54,838 bases of DNA, from assembly GCA_016744705.1 (NCBI GenBank), contig JADGDU010000028.1:1-54838 (forward strand). Reading direction: 5' to 3'. Under the pieces are notes generated by a model. The model was not told the origin of the DNA. It made no database searches and was given only the letters and a program-made list of their open reading frames with translations. The position numbers and the translations under genes are program-made. Of this stretch, positions 35,953 through 44,493 are shown piece by piece (position 1 is the first letter of the stretch; the number at the start of each line of letters is the position of its first letter). The stretch comes from Candidatus Krumholzibacteriia bacterium (GTDB taxonomy: Bacteria; Krumholzibacteriota; Krumholzibacteriia; LZORAL124-64-63).

Positions 35953-36099
35953 AGCATCTCCATTCTCATGTTATATCAGTTGTGGGTATATTCTTGGTAA
36001 CCCCAGACGAGATAGTGTAAGCGGCACAGGTTGGATGGTCAACCTTGCCCCATGGTTCGCTGCAATCTTTGCGGCACATTTGAAGGTGTGGTAAGTGCC

Positions 36100-36504
36100 A
36101 TGCGGCATGTATTTCATGTAGTGATCTCAATACTGATGTGGTTCCTTTTCGGATACTACTGGTACCTGGTCAGCAAACGGGGAATTGGTGAAGATTCCAT
36201 CCAGGCGCTGATGGTCTTATCAGTGGTGGTGGTTGTGGGAATCCTGGGCACCCTCCTGTGGGTCGCTCACAACAAAAAACTGGCCCGGCGCAACCGGCGC
36301 AATACTCCTGCTCCGGCGGTTCCCGAACCCTTTGATATGGATTATCTTAAACGGCCCATCGTGGCCCCCGACATCAAGATATTGCAGGCTGCGTCCATCA
36401 TCGACATTGAGTTGGCGCCTCTCAGCGAAGCAGAAAAAAAAGCAGACCCCCACAACGAATACGCTGGTAAGAAGGTTTATTCAGTGGCCAAGGAGGTCTC
36501 CTGA
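36100..36504 (+). CDS. Small two-helix membrane protein, PgaD-like
   Basis: About 134 residues. Two transmembrane helices near residues 5-22 and 37-57 are followed by a basic cytoplasmic tail (HNKKLARRNRRN) and a mostly polar C-terminus. Sequence alone does not prove a family, but topology and position directly before a PgaC-like synthase (the stop TGA and the synthase ATG share one base) fit PgaD, the small subunit that with PgaC makes poly-beta-1,6-GlcNAc under c-di-GMP control. The ATG at 36100 is preferred because the first helix begins there; the frame is open from 36031. Confidence 0.65.
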   Translation: MRHVFHVVISILMWFLFGYYWYLVSKRGIGEDSIQALMVLSVVVVVGILGTLLWVAHNKKLARRNRRNTPAPAVPEPFDMDYLKRPIVAPDIKILQAASIIDIELAPLSEAEKKADPHNEYAGKKVYSVAKEVS

Positions 36505-37772
36505 TGGATCTTTATAACCTCATTGTTGGCCTGGAAAATTCGGCTTTTTACATGGTTCTGCTCATCTATTTTGCCTGGTACCCCTTGGTCTCCAGTGTGA
36601 TGTGGATTTTTACTTCCATCATCTTCTACCGACGGCGTGAAGGCGGCAAAGAAGGGGCTTTTTCGGCTTTTTACACCATTGAAGAGAAGCCTCTGGTCAC
36701 CTTTATGATTCCTGCCTACAACGAAGAGGCCAGCATTGCCAATACTTTGGCAGGAGTGCTCAAAGTGGAATATCCCTCCTTTGAAGTGGTGGTTATTGAT
36801 GATTGCAGCACCGACAATACTCTGGCGGAAATTGAACCATTCTTGTCCCACCCCCAGATTCGCCTTGTCCGGAAGCACATCAACGAAGGCAAAGCGCTGG
36901 CTTTAAACGATGCCATGCCCCTGACCCGGGGAGAATTGATCATGGTTATGGATGCCGATGCAGTGCCGGATGTACACATTCTGGACTATCTGGTACCCCA
37001 CTTCAAATTTCCCCGCTGCGCAGCGGTGACAGGCAACCCCCGGGTGGTCAATCGTGACAGCTTCCTCTCCAAACTGCAGGCCATCGAATTCGCTTCCATC
37101 ATCTCTATGATGCGGCGGGCCCAGCGAGTATGGGGACGCATCATGACCATGAGTGGAGTTGTGGGTATTTTCCGCCGCTCCGCCCTGTTCGATGTGGGAC
37201 TGTACAGCCCGGAAATGGCCACCGAAGACATTGACATGACCTGGCGGCTGCAACTGCGCCACTGGGATGTGCGTTACGAAAGTCGCGCCGTCATGTGGAT
37301 GCATGTGCCCCAATCTCTGGATGGTCTGTGGCGCCAGCGTCGCCGCTGGGCCCTGGGCCTGAGCCAGGTGTTGACCCGCCATTGGAAAGAGATGATGCAG
37401 TGGAAACACCGCAGGTTTTGGCCCGTGTTGCTGGAAGCCAATATGTCTGTGGCCTGGGCCTACATTTATGTGGTCCTGACCCTCATTTGGCTGGTGAGTT
37501 TATCCGTGGGTTATCCCCCTGTGGGCGCAACCCCCATCCCTAATTTCTGGGGTATGCTCATTGCCACGGTCTGTCTGCTCCAACTTGTCACCGGCGTGGC
37601 CTTGGACCGGGGTTATGACGCCCTGCTACCGCGCTATTTCGTGGTGGCCATATTCTATCCTTTGGTCTATTGGATTTTGATGGCCCTGATCACCGTCACC
37701 ACCACGCCTTTGGGCTGGAATGTCAACCGTCAGAAGCGCAAATACACGCTCTGGAAACCCATCAGGGAGTAA
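36504..37772 (+). CDS. pgaC: Poly-beta-1,6-N-acetylglucosamine synthase-like glycosyltransferase (GT2)
   Basis: A 422-residue processive family 2 glycosyltransferase. One N-terminal helix, then the cytoplasmic catalytic domain: VVVIDDCSTDN near 95, MDADAV (DxD) near 148, TEDIDMTW (catalytic Asp) near 238 and the product-binding QRRRW near 276; three C-terminal helices follow. This order matches PgaC/IcaA more than cellulose synthase, as there is no PilZ domain. It would polymerise UDP-GlcNAc into biofilm exopolysaccharide. It overlaps the PgaD-like gene before it and, by one base, the PgaA-like gene after it. No deacetylase (PgaB) gene is present. Confidence 0.85.
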   Translation: MDLYNLIVGLENSAFYMVLLIYFAWYPLVSSVMWIFTSIIFYRRREGGKEGAFSAFYTIEEKPLVTFMIPAYNEEASIANTLAGVLKVEYPSFEVVVIDDCSTDNTLAEIEPFLSHPQIRLVRKHINEGKALALNDAMPLTRGELIMVMDADAVPDVHILDYLVPHFKFPRCAAVTGNPRVVNRDSFLSKLQAIEFASIISMMRRAQRVWGRIMTMSGVVGIFRRSALFDVGLYSPEMATEDIDMTWRLQLRHWDVRYESRAVMWMHVPQSLDGLWRQRRRWALGLSQVLTRHWKEMMQWKHRRFWPVLLEANMSVAWAYIYVVLTLIWLVSLSVGYPPVGATPIPNFWGMLIATVCLLQLVTGVALDRGYDALLPRYFVVAIFYPLVYWILMALITVTTTPLGWNVNRQKRKYTLWKPIRE

Positions 37773-39244
37773 TGATGAAGATGTTGCGCACACTGTGGAT
37801 GATGATGATGCTGCCAGCGGCTTTTGCCGTGGCAGCCGATGCGGTACCTGCCCAACCGGATACCAACATCATCAACAACCGCCTGGCCTGGCAGAAAGTG
37901 GCCGAGGCCCGCGATGCTGCCCAAAAGGAAAGCCATCACGAAGCTGTGGCTGACTATCTGGAAGCCCTGGCCAATGATGCCTCTCTAGTGGAAACCGTGG
38001 CCCAGGAAATTGCCTACCAGAAGCTATGGAGAGAAGATGCCGACAAAGCCGTCTTCTATTTCAAACGCTATCTGGCCCGCCATCCTGACGAAATCAATCG
38101 GGATGTGCGCAAAGGACTGGCCCAGGCCTATAGCTGGAGTGGTCGGCAAAAGGAAGCCATCGTCCTGTACCGCCAGTTGGTGGACGAAGATGGCAATGAC
38201 GGCGCTGCCCGTCTGGGTTTGGGACGCAGCCTGATCTGGAACAACGAACTGCGTGAAGGTTATGACGTCGTCCGTTCCCTTGAGGACGAGTTTCCTGCCG
38301 GCAGTGCCCCCGGTCGGGAAAGTTCCGATTTTCTGCTGACAGTCATGGACAGCTACACCACCCATATGGACGTGCGTGGCACCGGCAGCTGGGATAGCGA
38401 TGGCCTCGACATTTACCGGGCCACCGCCGACTTCCATCTGGAGGTTCTGGGTAATAAATTGCTGCAAGTGGCCCCCACGGCCACCCTTTTCCAGATGCCC
38501 GACAGGCCCGATGTCTTTTCACCCAAGATGCAGTTTGGACTGGTGGGCACTTTGGCCCGCAACTGGTCCTTCCACGCCTACGCTTGGCTTGAGCACTTCC
38601 GCAGCAGCGAGCCCATAACCGACGCTGCCACCGATAAACTGAACTGGACCCGCCCCGGTGGCGATTTCTGGCTGACCTGGATTGCATTGCCTCGCCTGCG
38701 GGTGGATTTTGGTGGCAGCAACCTGGCCGTAGAAACCTATCCTGCGTTTGCCAAACATCTGAATTTCAACCAGGCCAGTGTCTCAGCCGATTGGCGTTTT
38801 GCGAGAAAATTCACCTTGGGCGGCGCCGGTATTTTTGGCGATTATAGCGATGGCAATACCAGGCGCAGTGGCTCCGCCCACCTCTTCTGGAACCGTGAAG
38901 GCAAGCTGAAAATCATGACCGGGCCCACCTTCACTTATATGGATTATACCGATCCGTATCCCGGTGGTTATTGGGCACCCGATTGGGTTCGCAATGGCAG
39001 CTGGCGGTTGTTGCTGGTAACACGCCACGGGCGCATGACCTTTAAGCTTGATGGCAGTGTCGGTTTGGAGCAGGAATTGGGCAGCGATGCCTTGACGGTG
39101 GCCGGAATTTCGGGGCGATGGGGATGGCGCCTGGCCGATCGTACTTTTCTCTCTGCTGAAGCAGGTTACTCCCGTAGCCGGTTCAGCAGTGCCAGCGGTT
39201 ATAACCGTAAATTTGTGGGGCTGAGTTTGAAGGCGATGTTCTAA
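37772..39244 (+). CDS. PgaA-like outer-membrane exporter: TPR-like domain plus beta-barrel
   Basis: About 490 residues. A signal peptide (MMMMLPAAFAVAADA) precedes helical TPR-type repeats up to about residue 180 (YFKRYLARHPDEINRDVRKG, EAIVLYRQLVDEDGNDGAAR). The rest is beta-strand-rich with alternating hydrophobic residues and ends in the outer-membrane signature Phe (GLSLKAMF). PgaA of E. coli has the same plan but about 800 residues, so this is a shorter version or a relative. It overlaps the pgaC stop by one base (TAATG) after GGGAG. It should export the polymer made by the preceding pair. A palindromic terminator follows. Confidence 0.75.
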   Translation: MMKMLRTLWMMMMLPAAFAVAADAVPAQPDTNIINNRLAWQKVAEARDAAQKESHHEAVADYLEALANDASLVETVAQEIAYQKLWREDADKAVFYFKRYLARHPDEINRDVRKGLAQAYSWSGRQKEAIVLYRQLVDEDGNDGAARLGLGRSLIWNNELREGYDVVRSLEDEFPAGSAPGRESSDFLLTVMDSYTTHMDVRGTGSWDSDGLDIYRATADFHLEVLGNKLLQVAPTATLFQMPDRPDVFSPKMQFGLVGTLARNWSFHAYAWLEHFRSSEPITDAATDKLNWTRPGGDFWLTWIALPRLRVDFGGSNLAVETYPAFAKHLNFNQASVSADWRFARKFTLGGAGIFGDYSDGNTRRSGSAHLFWNREGKLKIMTGPTFTYMDYTDPYPGGYWAPDWVRNGSWRLLLVTRHGRMTFKLDGSVGLEQELGSDALTVAGISGRWGWRLADRTFLSAEAGYSRSRFSSASGYNRKFVGLSLKAMF

Positions 39245-39283
39245 AGACTGAACAAAACTCCGCTGTAGAAAGATTAAAAGATG

Positions 39284-39315
39284 GGCCGCAATTGCCATGG
39301 TGATTGCGGCCTTTT
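39284..39315 (+). terminator. Palindromic terminator, copy 1
   Basis: GGCCGCAAT and ATTGCGGCC form a 9-bp stem enclosing TGCCATGGTG, followed by TTTT. A nearly identical element lies at 42960-42995 and ends the next operon. Confidence 0.85.
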
Positions 39316-39445
39316 AATAGCAACCCACGGGCATGGCCCCCATCACCCCACACGTTCCCCGGGAGCCCCAGGGGGACTCATTGGCCATGAATAATTTGCA
39401 CTCTGCTGAGAGGTCCTACACCTTACTTCCAAAGGAGGTTTTGAT

Positions 39446-40015
39446 ATGTCTTCAAGTGAAGCTGTAAAAGGTAATCCGGCGGTTGTGGGATTGGCGGGGT
39501 TTGCAATGACCACCCTGCTGCTCCAGTTCCATAATGTCGGATGGTGTGGTGTTGGACCCATTGTTGCGTTGGCCTTAATTTTTGGCGGATTGGCCCAGAT
39601 GGTCGCCGGATTCCAGGAATTTAAATGCGGCAACAACTTCGGCTACAGTGCTTTTGTGTCCTACGGGGCGTTTTGGATTGGTTTGGGAATTATATTCATC
39701 CTGAACCATTTCCAGGTCTACCATGCCAGCACCACCGATGTGGGCTGGTATCTGGTGGGTTGGACGTTGTATACTTTCATCATGTGGATTCCGGCCATGA
39801 GAATCAGCAGTGCCATGGCCACCACTTTCACCCTGCTGTTGGTGGGTTTTATTCTGTTGGACCTGGGCCACTTTGGCATGCCAGCCATGACCAAAGTTGC
39901 TGGCTATGAATTGATGGCCTGTGCTGCTTCGGCCTTTTATATGATGGCCTCGGCCATCTACCAGCAGGTTTTTGGCCGGGAAATCTTGCCTCTGGGAAAA
40001 CCCTGGATTAAATAA
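39446..40015 (+). CDS. GPR1/FUN34/YaaH (SatP) family acetate-type transporter
   Basis: A 189-residue protein with six transmembrane helices. The N-terminal NPAVVGLAGFAMTTLLLQF is the family signature (NPAxxGLxxFxxTT). Middle parts FGGLAQMVAGFQEFKCGNNFG and a narrow constriction-type sequence also fit. SatP moves acetate and succinate with protons. AAAGGAGG precedes the ATG. The next gene, a Cache protein, starts 20 bases later, so small organic acids may be sensed and imported together (inference). Confidence 0.9.
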   Translation: MSSSEAVKGNPAVVGLAGFAMTTLLLQFHNVGWCGVGPIVALALIFGGLAQMVAGFQEFKCGNNFGYSAFVSYGAFWIGLGIIFILNHFQVYHASTTDVGWYLVGWTLYTFIMWIPAMRISSAMATTFTLLLVGFILLDLGHFGMPAMTKVAGYELMACAASAFYMMASAIYQQVFGREILPLGKPWIK

Positions 40016-40035
40016 AAACCATGAAGGAGATCCTG

Positions 40036-40515
40036 ATGAAACGACTGCTTGCCATCGCCATGATTCCCGTGATCCTCTTGGTCGCCAGTGGGGCCTGGGC
40101 CGATGATCTGGCCACCAAAGACGAGTGCGTAACGAAATGCCATGAGGCTGCCGCCCTGCTCTCTTCCCGAAGTTTGGCAGATTGCATTGAGCTCATTGGC
40201 GACCCTCAGGGAGGTTTCGTGTGGAAAGATTCTTATGTTTTCCTCATGGATCTTGAAGGCAAAATGCTGGCCCATCCCATCAAGCCGGAGTTGACCAGGA
40301 AAAAGCACGTTCTCCTGGAAACGGACCCTCTGGATAAAGCCCTCTTTGTTCACTTTGTGAACCTGGGACGTAATGTGGGGCATGGCTGGGTAGAATACAT
40401 GTGGCCCAAACCTGGAAAGACAAGCCCGTCGAAAAAGATCACTTACATCTACCGGGTTCCTGATACAAATCTGATTGTGGGGGCCGGGGTTTATGTGGCG
40501 GGGATGATGTACTGA
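40036..40515 (+). CDS. Secreted single Cache-domain protein
   Basis: A 159-residue protein with a signal peptide (PVILLVASGAWA). The rest fits a single Cache (sCache) sensor module: FVWKDSYVFLMDLEGKMLAHP, a helical loop, then WVEYMWPKPG, ITYIYRVPDTNLIVGAGVY. Such modules normally form the outer part of chemoreceptors and kinases and often bind acetate, propionate or pyruvate. A free, soluble one is a ligand-binding protein rather than a receptor. Two cysteines (CVTKCH) near the N-terminus are adjacent to a His but are not a standard heme motif. Start at 40036 follows AAGGAG by 6 bases. Confidence 0.75.
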   Translation: MKRLLAIAMIPVILLVASGAWADDLATKDECVTKCHEAAALLSSRSLADCIELIGDPQGGFVWKDSYVFLMDLEGKMLAHPIKPELTRKKHVLLETDPLDKALFVHFVNLGRNVGHGWVEYMWPKPGKTSPSKKITYIYRVPDTNLIVGAGVYVAGMMY

Positions 40516-40549
40516 TAAAGCTAGACGATTTACTTTTAAGGTTTAAACT

Positions 40550-40582
40550 CCAGTGTGATGATCAATTTGTCCATCACACTGG
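40550..40582 (+). promoter_or_regulatory. Perfect 11-bp hairpin next to a ribosome site
   Basis: CCAGTGTGATG and CATCACACTGG are perfect 11-bp arms around an 11-nt loop. The right arm runs into GGAGG of the solute-binding-protein gene. There is no T-tract. It could be an operator or a translation-controlling hairpin. Confidence 0.5.
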
Positions 40583-40590
40583 AGGGACTC

Positions 40591-41457
40591 ATGACTCGAA
40601 GATTTCACCTAATTTTGCTCCTATTCCTGTTTCTCCTTCTGCTCCCTGTCCCTGGAAAGACGGAAGCTCAGTTCATCCAATCCCCCTATTTTGCCAAAGC
40701 CAAAAGCGACGAGCCTCTGGTCATAGCCCTGACCAACAATACCCCACCCTTTTGTCTGCGTGATGAGAATGGCCTCCCCCAAGGCATTGATGTGGAATTG
40801 GCCCACCGGTTGGGTGAAATCCTGAACACCGACATTGTATTCGTCTATCCGGAATTCCAGGAAATTTTCGGATTGATTGAAGAAGGATCCGTCGACCTCG
40901 CTATTGCCAACATTGTCATCACCATCGAGCGCTCCATGCGCGTCTCCTTCAGCCACAGTTACATGGACATCACCCAGGGTGCCTTGCTGGATCGCCGGTT
41001 CATCCCCCGCGAAATTGTGGAAGGAGAGGTCAGAGATGTTTCCATTAAAACCTACGCTGATTTGGCAAAAATTCCCGGCTTAGTTGTCGGTACCTGGGGT
41101 AATACCTCCAGTGAATCCCTGACCAAAAGCTTCAGCCTGAATCTGGAACATCATTCCTTCGATAGTATTCTGGATGCTCGGCAGGCCCTGCTCCGAGGTG
41201 AGATCAATGCCTTGCTCGCAGACTCTCCCATCATCGAATTCATGTCCAATTATTTTGAGGACGACCGCAAAAGGTTCAAAACCCTGATCGAACCCACCAC
41301 TGAGGAACGATTGGCTATTGCCGTCCGGATGGGTGACCCCACTTTTGTGGATTTTCTCAATGAAGTGGTGGATGAGTTGCGGGCCGACGGTACCGTGCAA
41401 AGATGGGCCGACCAATTCATTGAAGAGACTGCCTGGGCCAGGGAGGTTTTGCGATGA
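40591..41457 (+). CDS. Periplasmic substrate-binding protein, family 3
   Basis: About 288 residues. Signal peptide LLLFLFLLLLPVPGKTEA. The two-lobed family 3 fold (amino-acid type) is shown by LTNNTPPFCLRDENGLPQGI, VELAHRLGEIL, EEGSVDLAIANIVITIERS, VGTWGNTSSESL and INALLADSPIIEF. The usual partner permease and ATPase are absent. Instead the stop overlaps the start of a beta-barrel gene by 4 nt. The ATG at 40591 follows GGAGG; an upstream GTG at 40555 lies in the hairpin. It might serve as a sensor or feed another transporter (inference). Confidence 0.83.
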   Translation: MTRRFHLILLLFLFLLLLPVPGKTEAQFIQSPYFAKAKSDEPLVIALTNNTPPFCLRDENGLPQGIDVELAHRLGEILNTDIVFVYPEFQEIFGLIEEGSVDLAIANIVITIERSMRVSFSHSYMDITQGALLDRRFIPREIVEGEVRDVSIKTYADLAKIPGLVVGTWGNTSSESLTKSFSLNLEHHSFDSILDARQALLRGEINALLADSPIIEFMSNYFEDDRKRFKTLIEPTTEERLAIAVRMGDPTFVDFLNEVVDELRADGTVQRWADQFIEETAWAREVLR

Positions 41458-42944
41458 AGAGATTGCTTCATGGACTCTGTATTCTGTTCCTCACCGCTTC
41501 AGTGGCTGTGGCCGGTCACGACAACAGTGAGACCTGGCTTGAGCCTGGCTTCTATATGGTTAACAGTGGTATGCGGCAAATGAATTGGGGATACGATACG
41601 ACCCCCTTTGCCCAGGGCCAAACCACTGCTGATGATGGCAACGGTTTTTTTAATTCCCAGGTCACCGATCATGACTATCCCTGGTTTTTTGAAACCCGCA
41701 TGCGTCCCCACCTGACCTTCCACGGCAACGAGCGGCTCACCGGCCACCTGCAAATGGAACTCAACTCCGCCTGGGGACGGGAATCATCGGTGGGCTCCAT
41801 CCAATTTGGCGACGGATATACCGGTAGATTACGGTTCAGGCAATACTGGGCTAACGTCCAGCTGGGAGACCGTCTGGGCAGACCCGTCCATCTGAAACTA
41901 GGCCGGCAGGATTTCTCCACCATGGACGGCGTGGTGGTCGGTTTACCCATGATGGAAGGCATCTCCCTCAATGGTTTGCTGCCTCCCAGCCTGGGATCCT
42001 TGTGGCTCGGGTCGGCCATCGTTGATACCCGCAGTTCTCTGGCCGTAAAAAACACTTGGCACTCCCTGCGGTTCACCCCTCACCCTGTGGGCCGTTTCCA
42101 ACCGATTTTCTACGCATCTTACTTGCACATCAATGATGATGCCGTGGCCAATGAGAACTATTATCAGGACCCTCTGAGCTACAACAAGGCTCCCCAATTG
42201 ACCAATGGCAGTTGGATCATGGGGCGGGGAGCCGACGGCCAACCCACCGGCGCAGTGGCAGACGTCTTCTGGCTCGGTGCCCAAACCAACGGTGTGTACG
42301 GAGCCTTCTTCCTCAACGCCCATGCCATCGCCAATTTTGCCTCCTTTGCCCAGAGCGACACATCCCTGGCCGCCTTCACCACGGGCACCGGATTTTTCCT
42401 GGAAGGCAGCGTGACTTACGATACCGGACTGTTCGGCATCGGCCCATCCCTGCTTTTCACCAGCGGTCACGACGGAAACCGCGAGTCCGATTCCTACGGT
42501 GGATTCCTGGGCCTGGCCCCGGATGTGGGATTCACCCGGATGTTCTTTGACGGGGCTCCCATTTTCAATGTCTTCGGGCATGACGATGCTTCCGTCACTG
42601 GCAGCGGCTTGATGGCCATAAAAATTAATACCTTCTACCGGGTGGGCGCTGACACTCGATTGAATGCCACTGTGGCCTTCCTCGGTTCTCACAAAAACCG
42701 CCCCCAAATGCCTGATCCATTAAAGAATCTGGTCTACGCCGAGAAGGCTGCCGGATCGGGCAAATATTATGGGACAGAACTGAACCTGTGGCTGGACTGG
42801 GCTCCCGTGAGCGGAGTTAATTTCACGGCAGAATTTGATGCCCTGTTGCCGGGCAGCTATTACCAGGGCGACAACGAAAATGGCTTTGCCACAGACCCGG
42901 ATGCTGCCTACCGAATTTTGCTCAGTAGCCAAGTTTCCTTCTAG
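41454..42944 (+). CDS. Outer-membrane beta-barrel, porin-like
   Basis: A 496-residue protein. A signal peptide (LCILFLTASVAVAG) precedes strand-rich sequence of alternating polar and hydrophobic residues, with LTFHGNERLTGHLQMELN and RLRFRQYWANVQLGD, resembling alginate-export or porin-type barrels. The last residues, RILLSSQVSF, give the C-terminal Phe outer-membrane signal. It is translationally coupled to the solute-binding protein (ATGA). I do not know the substrate. A porin that passes a ligand to that binding protein is a natural reading. Confidence 0.7.
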   Translation: MKRLLHGLCILFLTASVAVAGHDNSETWLEPGFYMVNSGMRQMNWGYDTTPFAQGQTTADDGNGFFNSQVTDHDYPWFFETRMRPHLTFHGNERLTGHLQMELNSAWGRESSVGSIQFGDGYTGRLRFRQYWANVQLGDRLGRPVHLKLGRQDFSTMDGVVVGLPMMEGISLNGLLPPSLGSLWLGSAIVDTRSSLAVKNTWHSLRFTPHPVGRFQPIFYASYLHINDDAVANENYYQDPLSYNKAPQLTNGSWIMGRGADGQPTGAVADVFWLGAQTNGVYGAFFLNAHAIANFASFAQSDTSLAAFTTGTGFFLEGSVTYDTGLFGIGPSLLFTSGHDGNRESDSYGGFLGLAPDVGFTRMFFDGAPIFNVFGHDDASVTGSGLMAIKINTFYRVGADTRLNATVAFLGSHKNRPQMPDPLKNLVYAEKAAGSGKYYGTELNLWLDWAPVSGVNFTAEFDALLPGSYYQGDNENGFATDPDAAYRILLSSQVSF

Positions 42945-42959
42945 CCTCACAGGCACAAA

Positions 42960-42995
42960 AAAGGGCCGCAACTGCCATGGCAATTGCGGCCCTTT
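42960..42995. terminator. Palindromic terminator, copy 2
   Basis: AAGGGCCGCAA and TTGCGGCCCTT form an 11-bp or longer stem enclosing CTGCCATGGCAA. The 28-base core matches copy 1 at 39284 except for three positions. It lies between two convergent genes and works on both strands. Confidence 0.85.
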
Positions 42996-43014
42996 GCGTT
43001 TTATAAGGAGCGCC

Positions 43015-44238
43015 TTATTTGGCCAACCCCACCTCAATAAGAGCCCGCTTAATCTGCTCAATTCTATTGTCCAAACTTCCCGTCAGACCAATGGAAATAC
43101 GCACCAGCCCAGGAGATAATCCCATTTCGTGCTGCTCTTCTGCAGATATTTCTGAAGAAGTGGAAGAGCCCGAGCAGGACAACAGCGTATCGTAATAACC
43201 CAGCGAGACAGCAATGACCCCGAACTTTTCTTTATTCTGCAGAACAGACATCAGTTGGTTGGCTTTCTCAATGGTGACACAATCCACAGTGAGCAAACCG
43301 CCAAACCCATAAGATTCGTTCACCATCGAAGCCAACAATTCATGCTGGGGATGAGACTTCAACCCGGGGTAACACACGGCTACGCCCATCTCCTCGACGG
43401 CCTCAGCAATGATTTGGGTGCGGCGGCAATGTTCTCTCATGCGCAAAGGCAACAGAGGCAGACGCTGGGCCACATCAAAGGCTACCCGGGAATCCATGGA
43501 AGGTCCCAGCAGCATAGCCCGACCGGTGTGCAGATCCATGAGTTCGAAAATGAACTCTTTGGTACTCAGAACCGCACCACCCATCAGATCGCTGGCGCCG
43601 TTGACAAATTTCGTCAGAGAATAGATCACCACATCCGCGCCCAACTCTTTGGCGGAAATCATCACCGGGGTGAATGTATTATCCACCATCAGCTTCACGC
43701 CGTGAGCTTTGGCAATTTTTGACAAGGCAGGGATGTCAGCAATGTTCAGCTTGGGGTTACCCATGACTTCCACATAAATCATTTTGGTATTGGGCCGGAT
43801 GGCAGCTTCAATGGCCGAGAGGTCTGTGGGATCGACAAAGGTGGACTCCACGCCCATGTCTGGCAGGACTTCTTTGATGAATGCATGGGTGCCGCCGTAA
43901 ATGGTATTACTGGCCACCATGTGCGAGCCCATTCTGCAGATCTGGAGCATGGCCACCGTGATGGCGCCCATACCGGTGGCGGTGCAAATCCCCGCTTCGG
44001 TGCCTTCCATAGCTGCAAGGTAGCGAGCCAGAACATTCACCGTGGGATTAAAGTGGCGACTGTAAAGAAAGCACCCGCCAGCGTCGGGAGTTTTTTCTCC
44101 AGCAAAAATTTCCGGCATGGTGCCGGGCTCAAGCACCGAAAATGTAGACGACCGTTCAATGGAGGGAACCACACCACCGTGTTCCCCGAAGCTCCTACGA
44201 GTCTCAACCATTGCCTGTTCCGGATCGAATTGGCGCAT
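43015..44238 (-). CDS. Cys/Met-metabolism PLP enzyme, methionine gamma-lyase-like
   Basis: About 407 residues of the trans-sulfuration family. SRHFNPTVNVLARYLAAMEG and CTATGMGAITVAML form the phosphate-binding region; the PLP lysine is in YSLTKFVNGASDLMGG; VDNTFTPVMISAKELGADVV and the C-terminal SLGYYDTLLSCSGSSTSSEI are family segments. Members split methionine, cystathionine or homoserine derivatives, and specificity cannot be read safely; methionine gamma-lyase or an O-acylhomoserine enzyme are both open. ATG at 44238 follows AGGAGG. It stands alone, convergent with the barrel gene. Confidence 0.87.
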   Translation of the reverse strand: MRQFDPEQAMVETRRSFGEHGGVVPSIERSSTFSVLEPGTMPEIFAGEKTPDAGGCFLYSRHFNPTVNVLARYLAAMEGTEAGICTATGMGAITVAMLQICRMGSHMVASNTIYGGTHAFIKEVLPDMGVESTFVDPTDLSAIEAAIRPNTKMIYVEVMGNPKLNIADIPALSKIAKAHGVKLMVDNTFTPVMISAKELGADVVIYSLTKFVNGASDLMGGAVLSTKEFIFELMDLHTGRAMLLGPSMDSRVAFDVAQRLPLLPLRMREHCRRTQIIAEAVEEMGVAVCYPGLKSHPQHELLASMVNESYGFGGLLTVDCVTIEKANQLMSVLQNKEKFGVIAVSLGYYDTLLSCSGSSTSSEISAEEQHEMGLSPGLVRISIGLTGSLDNRIEQIKRALIEVGLAK

Positions 44239-44431
44239 TTCTTTCCTCCTGCACAAATCTGAAATAATTTGGGAACCATGATGCGAATGATCACGATATT
44301 CTCTTTAAAAAGGTACCATTGGCGGGTGGTTTTTCCAAAATAAAACCACGGTATTTACACCAACCAATATCACAAAGCCAAATGCACATTAATCCGATCT
44401 ATTGATGATTTATACTGGAGAAATGCACAAG

Positions 44432-44450
44432 ATTCCTGTATAATAGGAAT
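44432..44450. promoter_or_regulatory. Inverted repeat centred on a TATAAT box
   Basis: ATTCCT and AGGAAT flank GTATAAT, so a perfect -10 hexamer (44439-44444) lies inside a 6-bp inverted repeat, 50 bases before the metallophosphoesterase gene. No good -35 is seen. A repressor or extended promoter is possible. Confidence 0.35.
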
Positions 44451-44493
44451 TGATGGCCCCCAATCCACCCTCCTTTCCCTTTTAGGATGAACC

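Noticed and set aside
33742..36000. Long plus-strand frame of 752 codons opposite alaS
   Set aside because: Pure antisense of the complete alaS gene; no ribosome site and a His/Phe-rich nonsense composition.
39395..39425. Possible sigma-54 promoter (TTGGCC...TTTGCAC) before the SatP-type gene
   Set aside because: GG and GC are separated by 13 bases rather than the required 10, and the upstream hexamer is imperfect.
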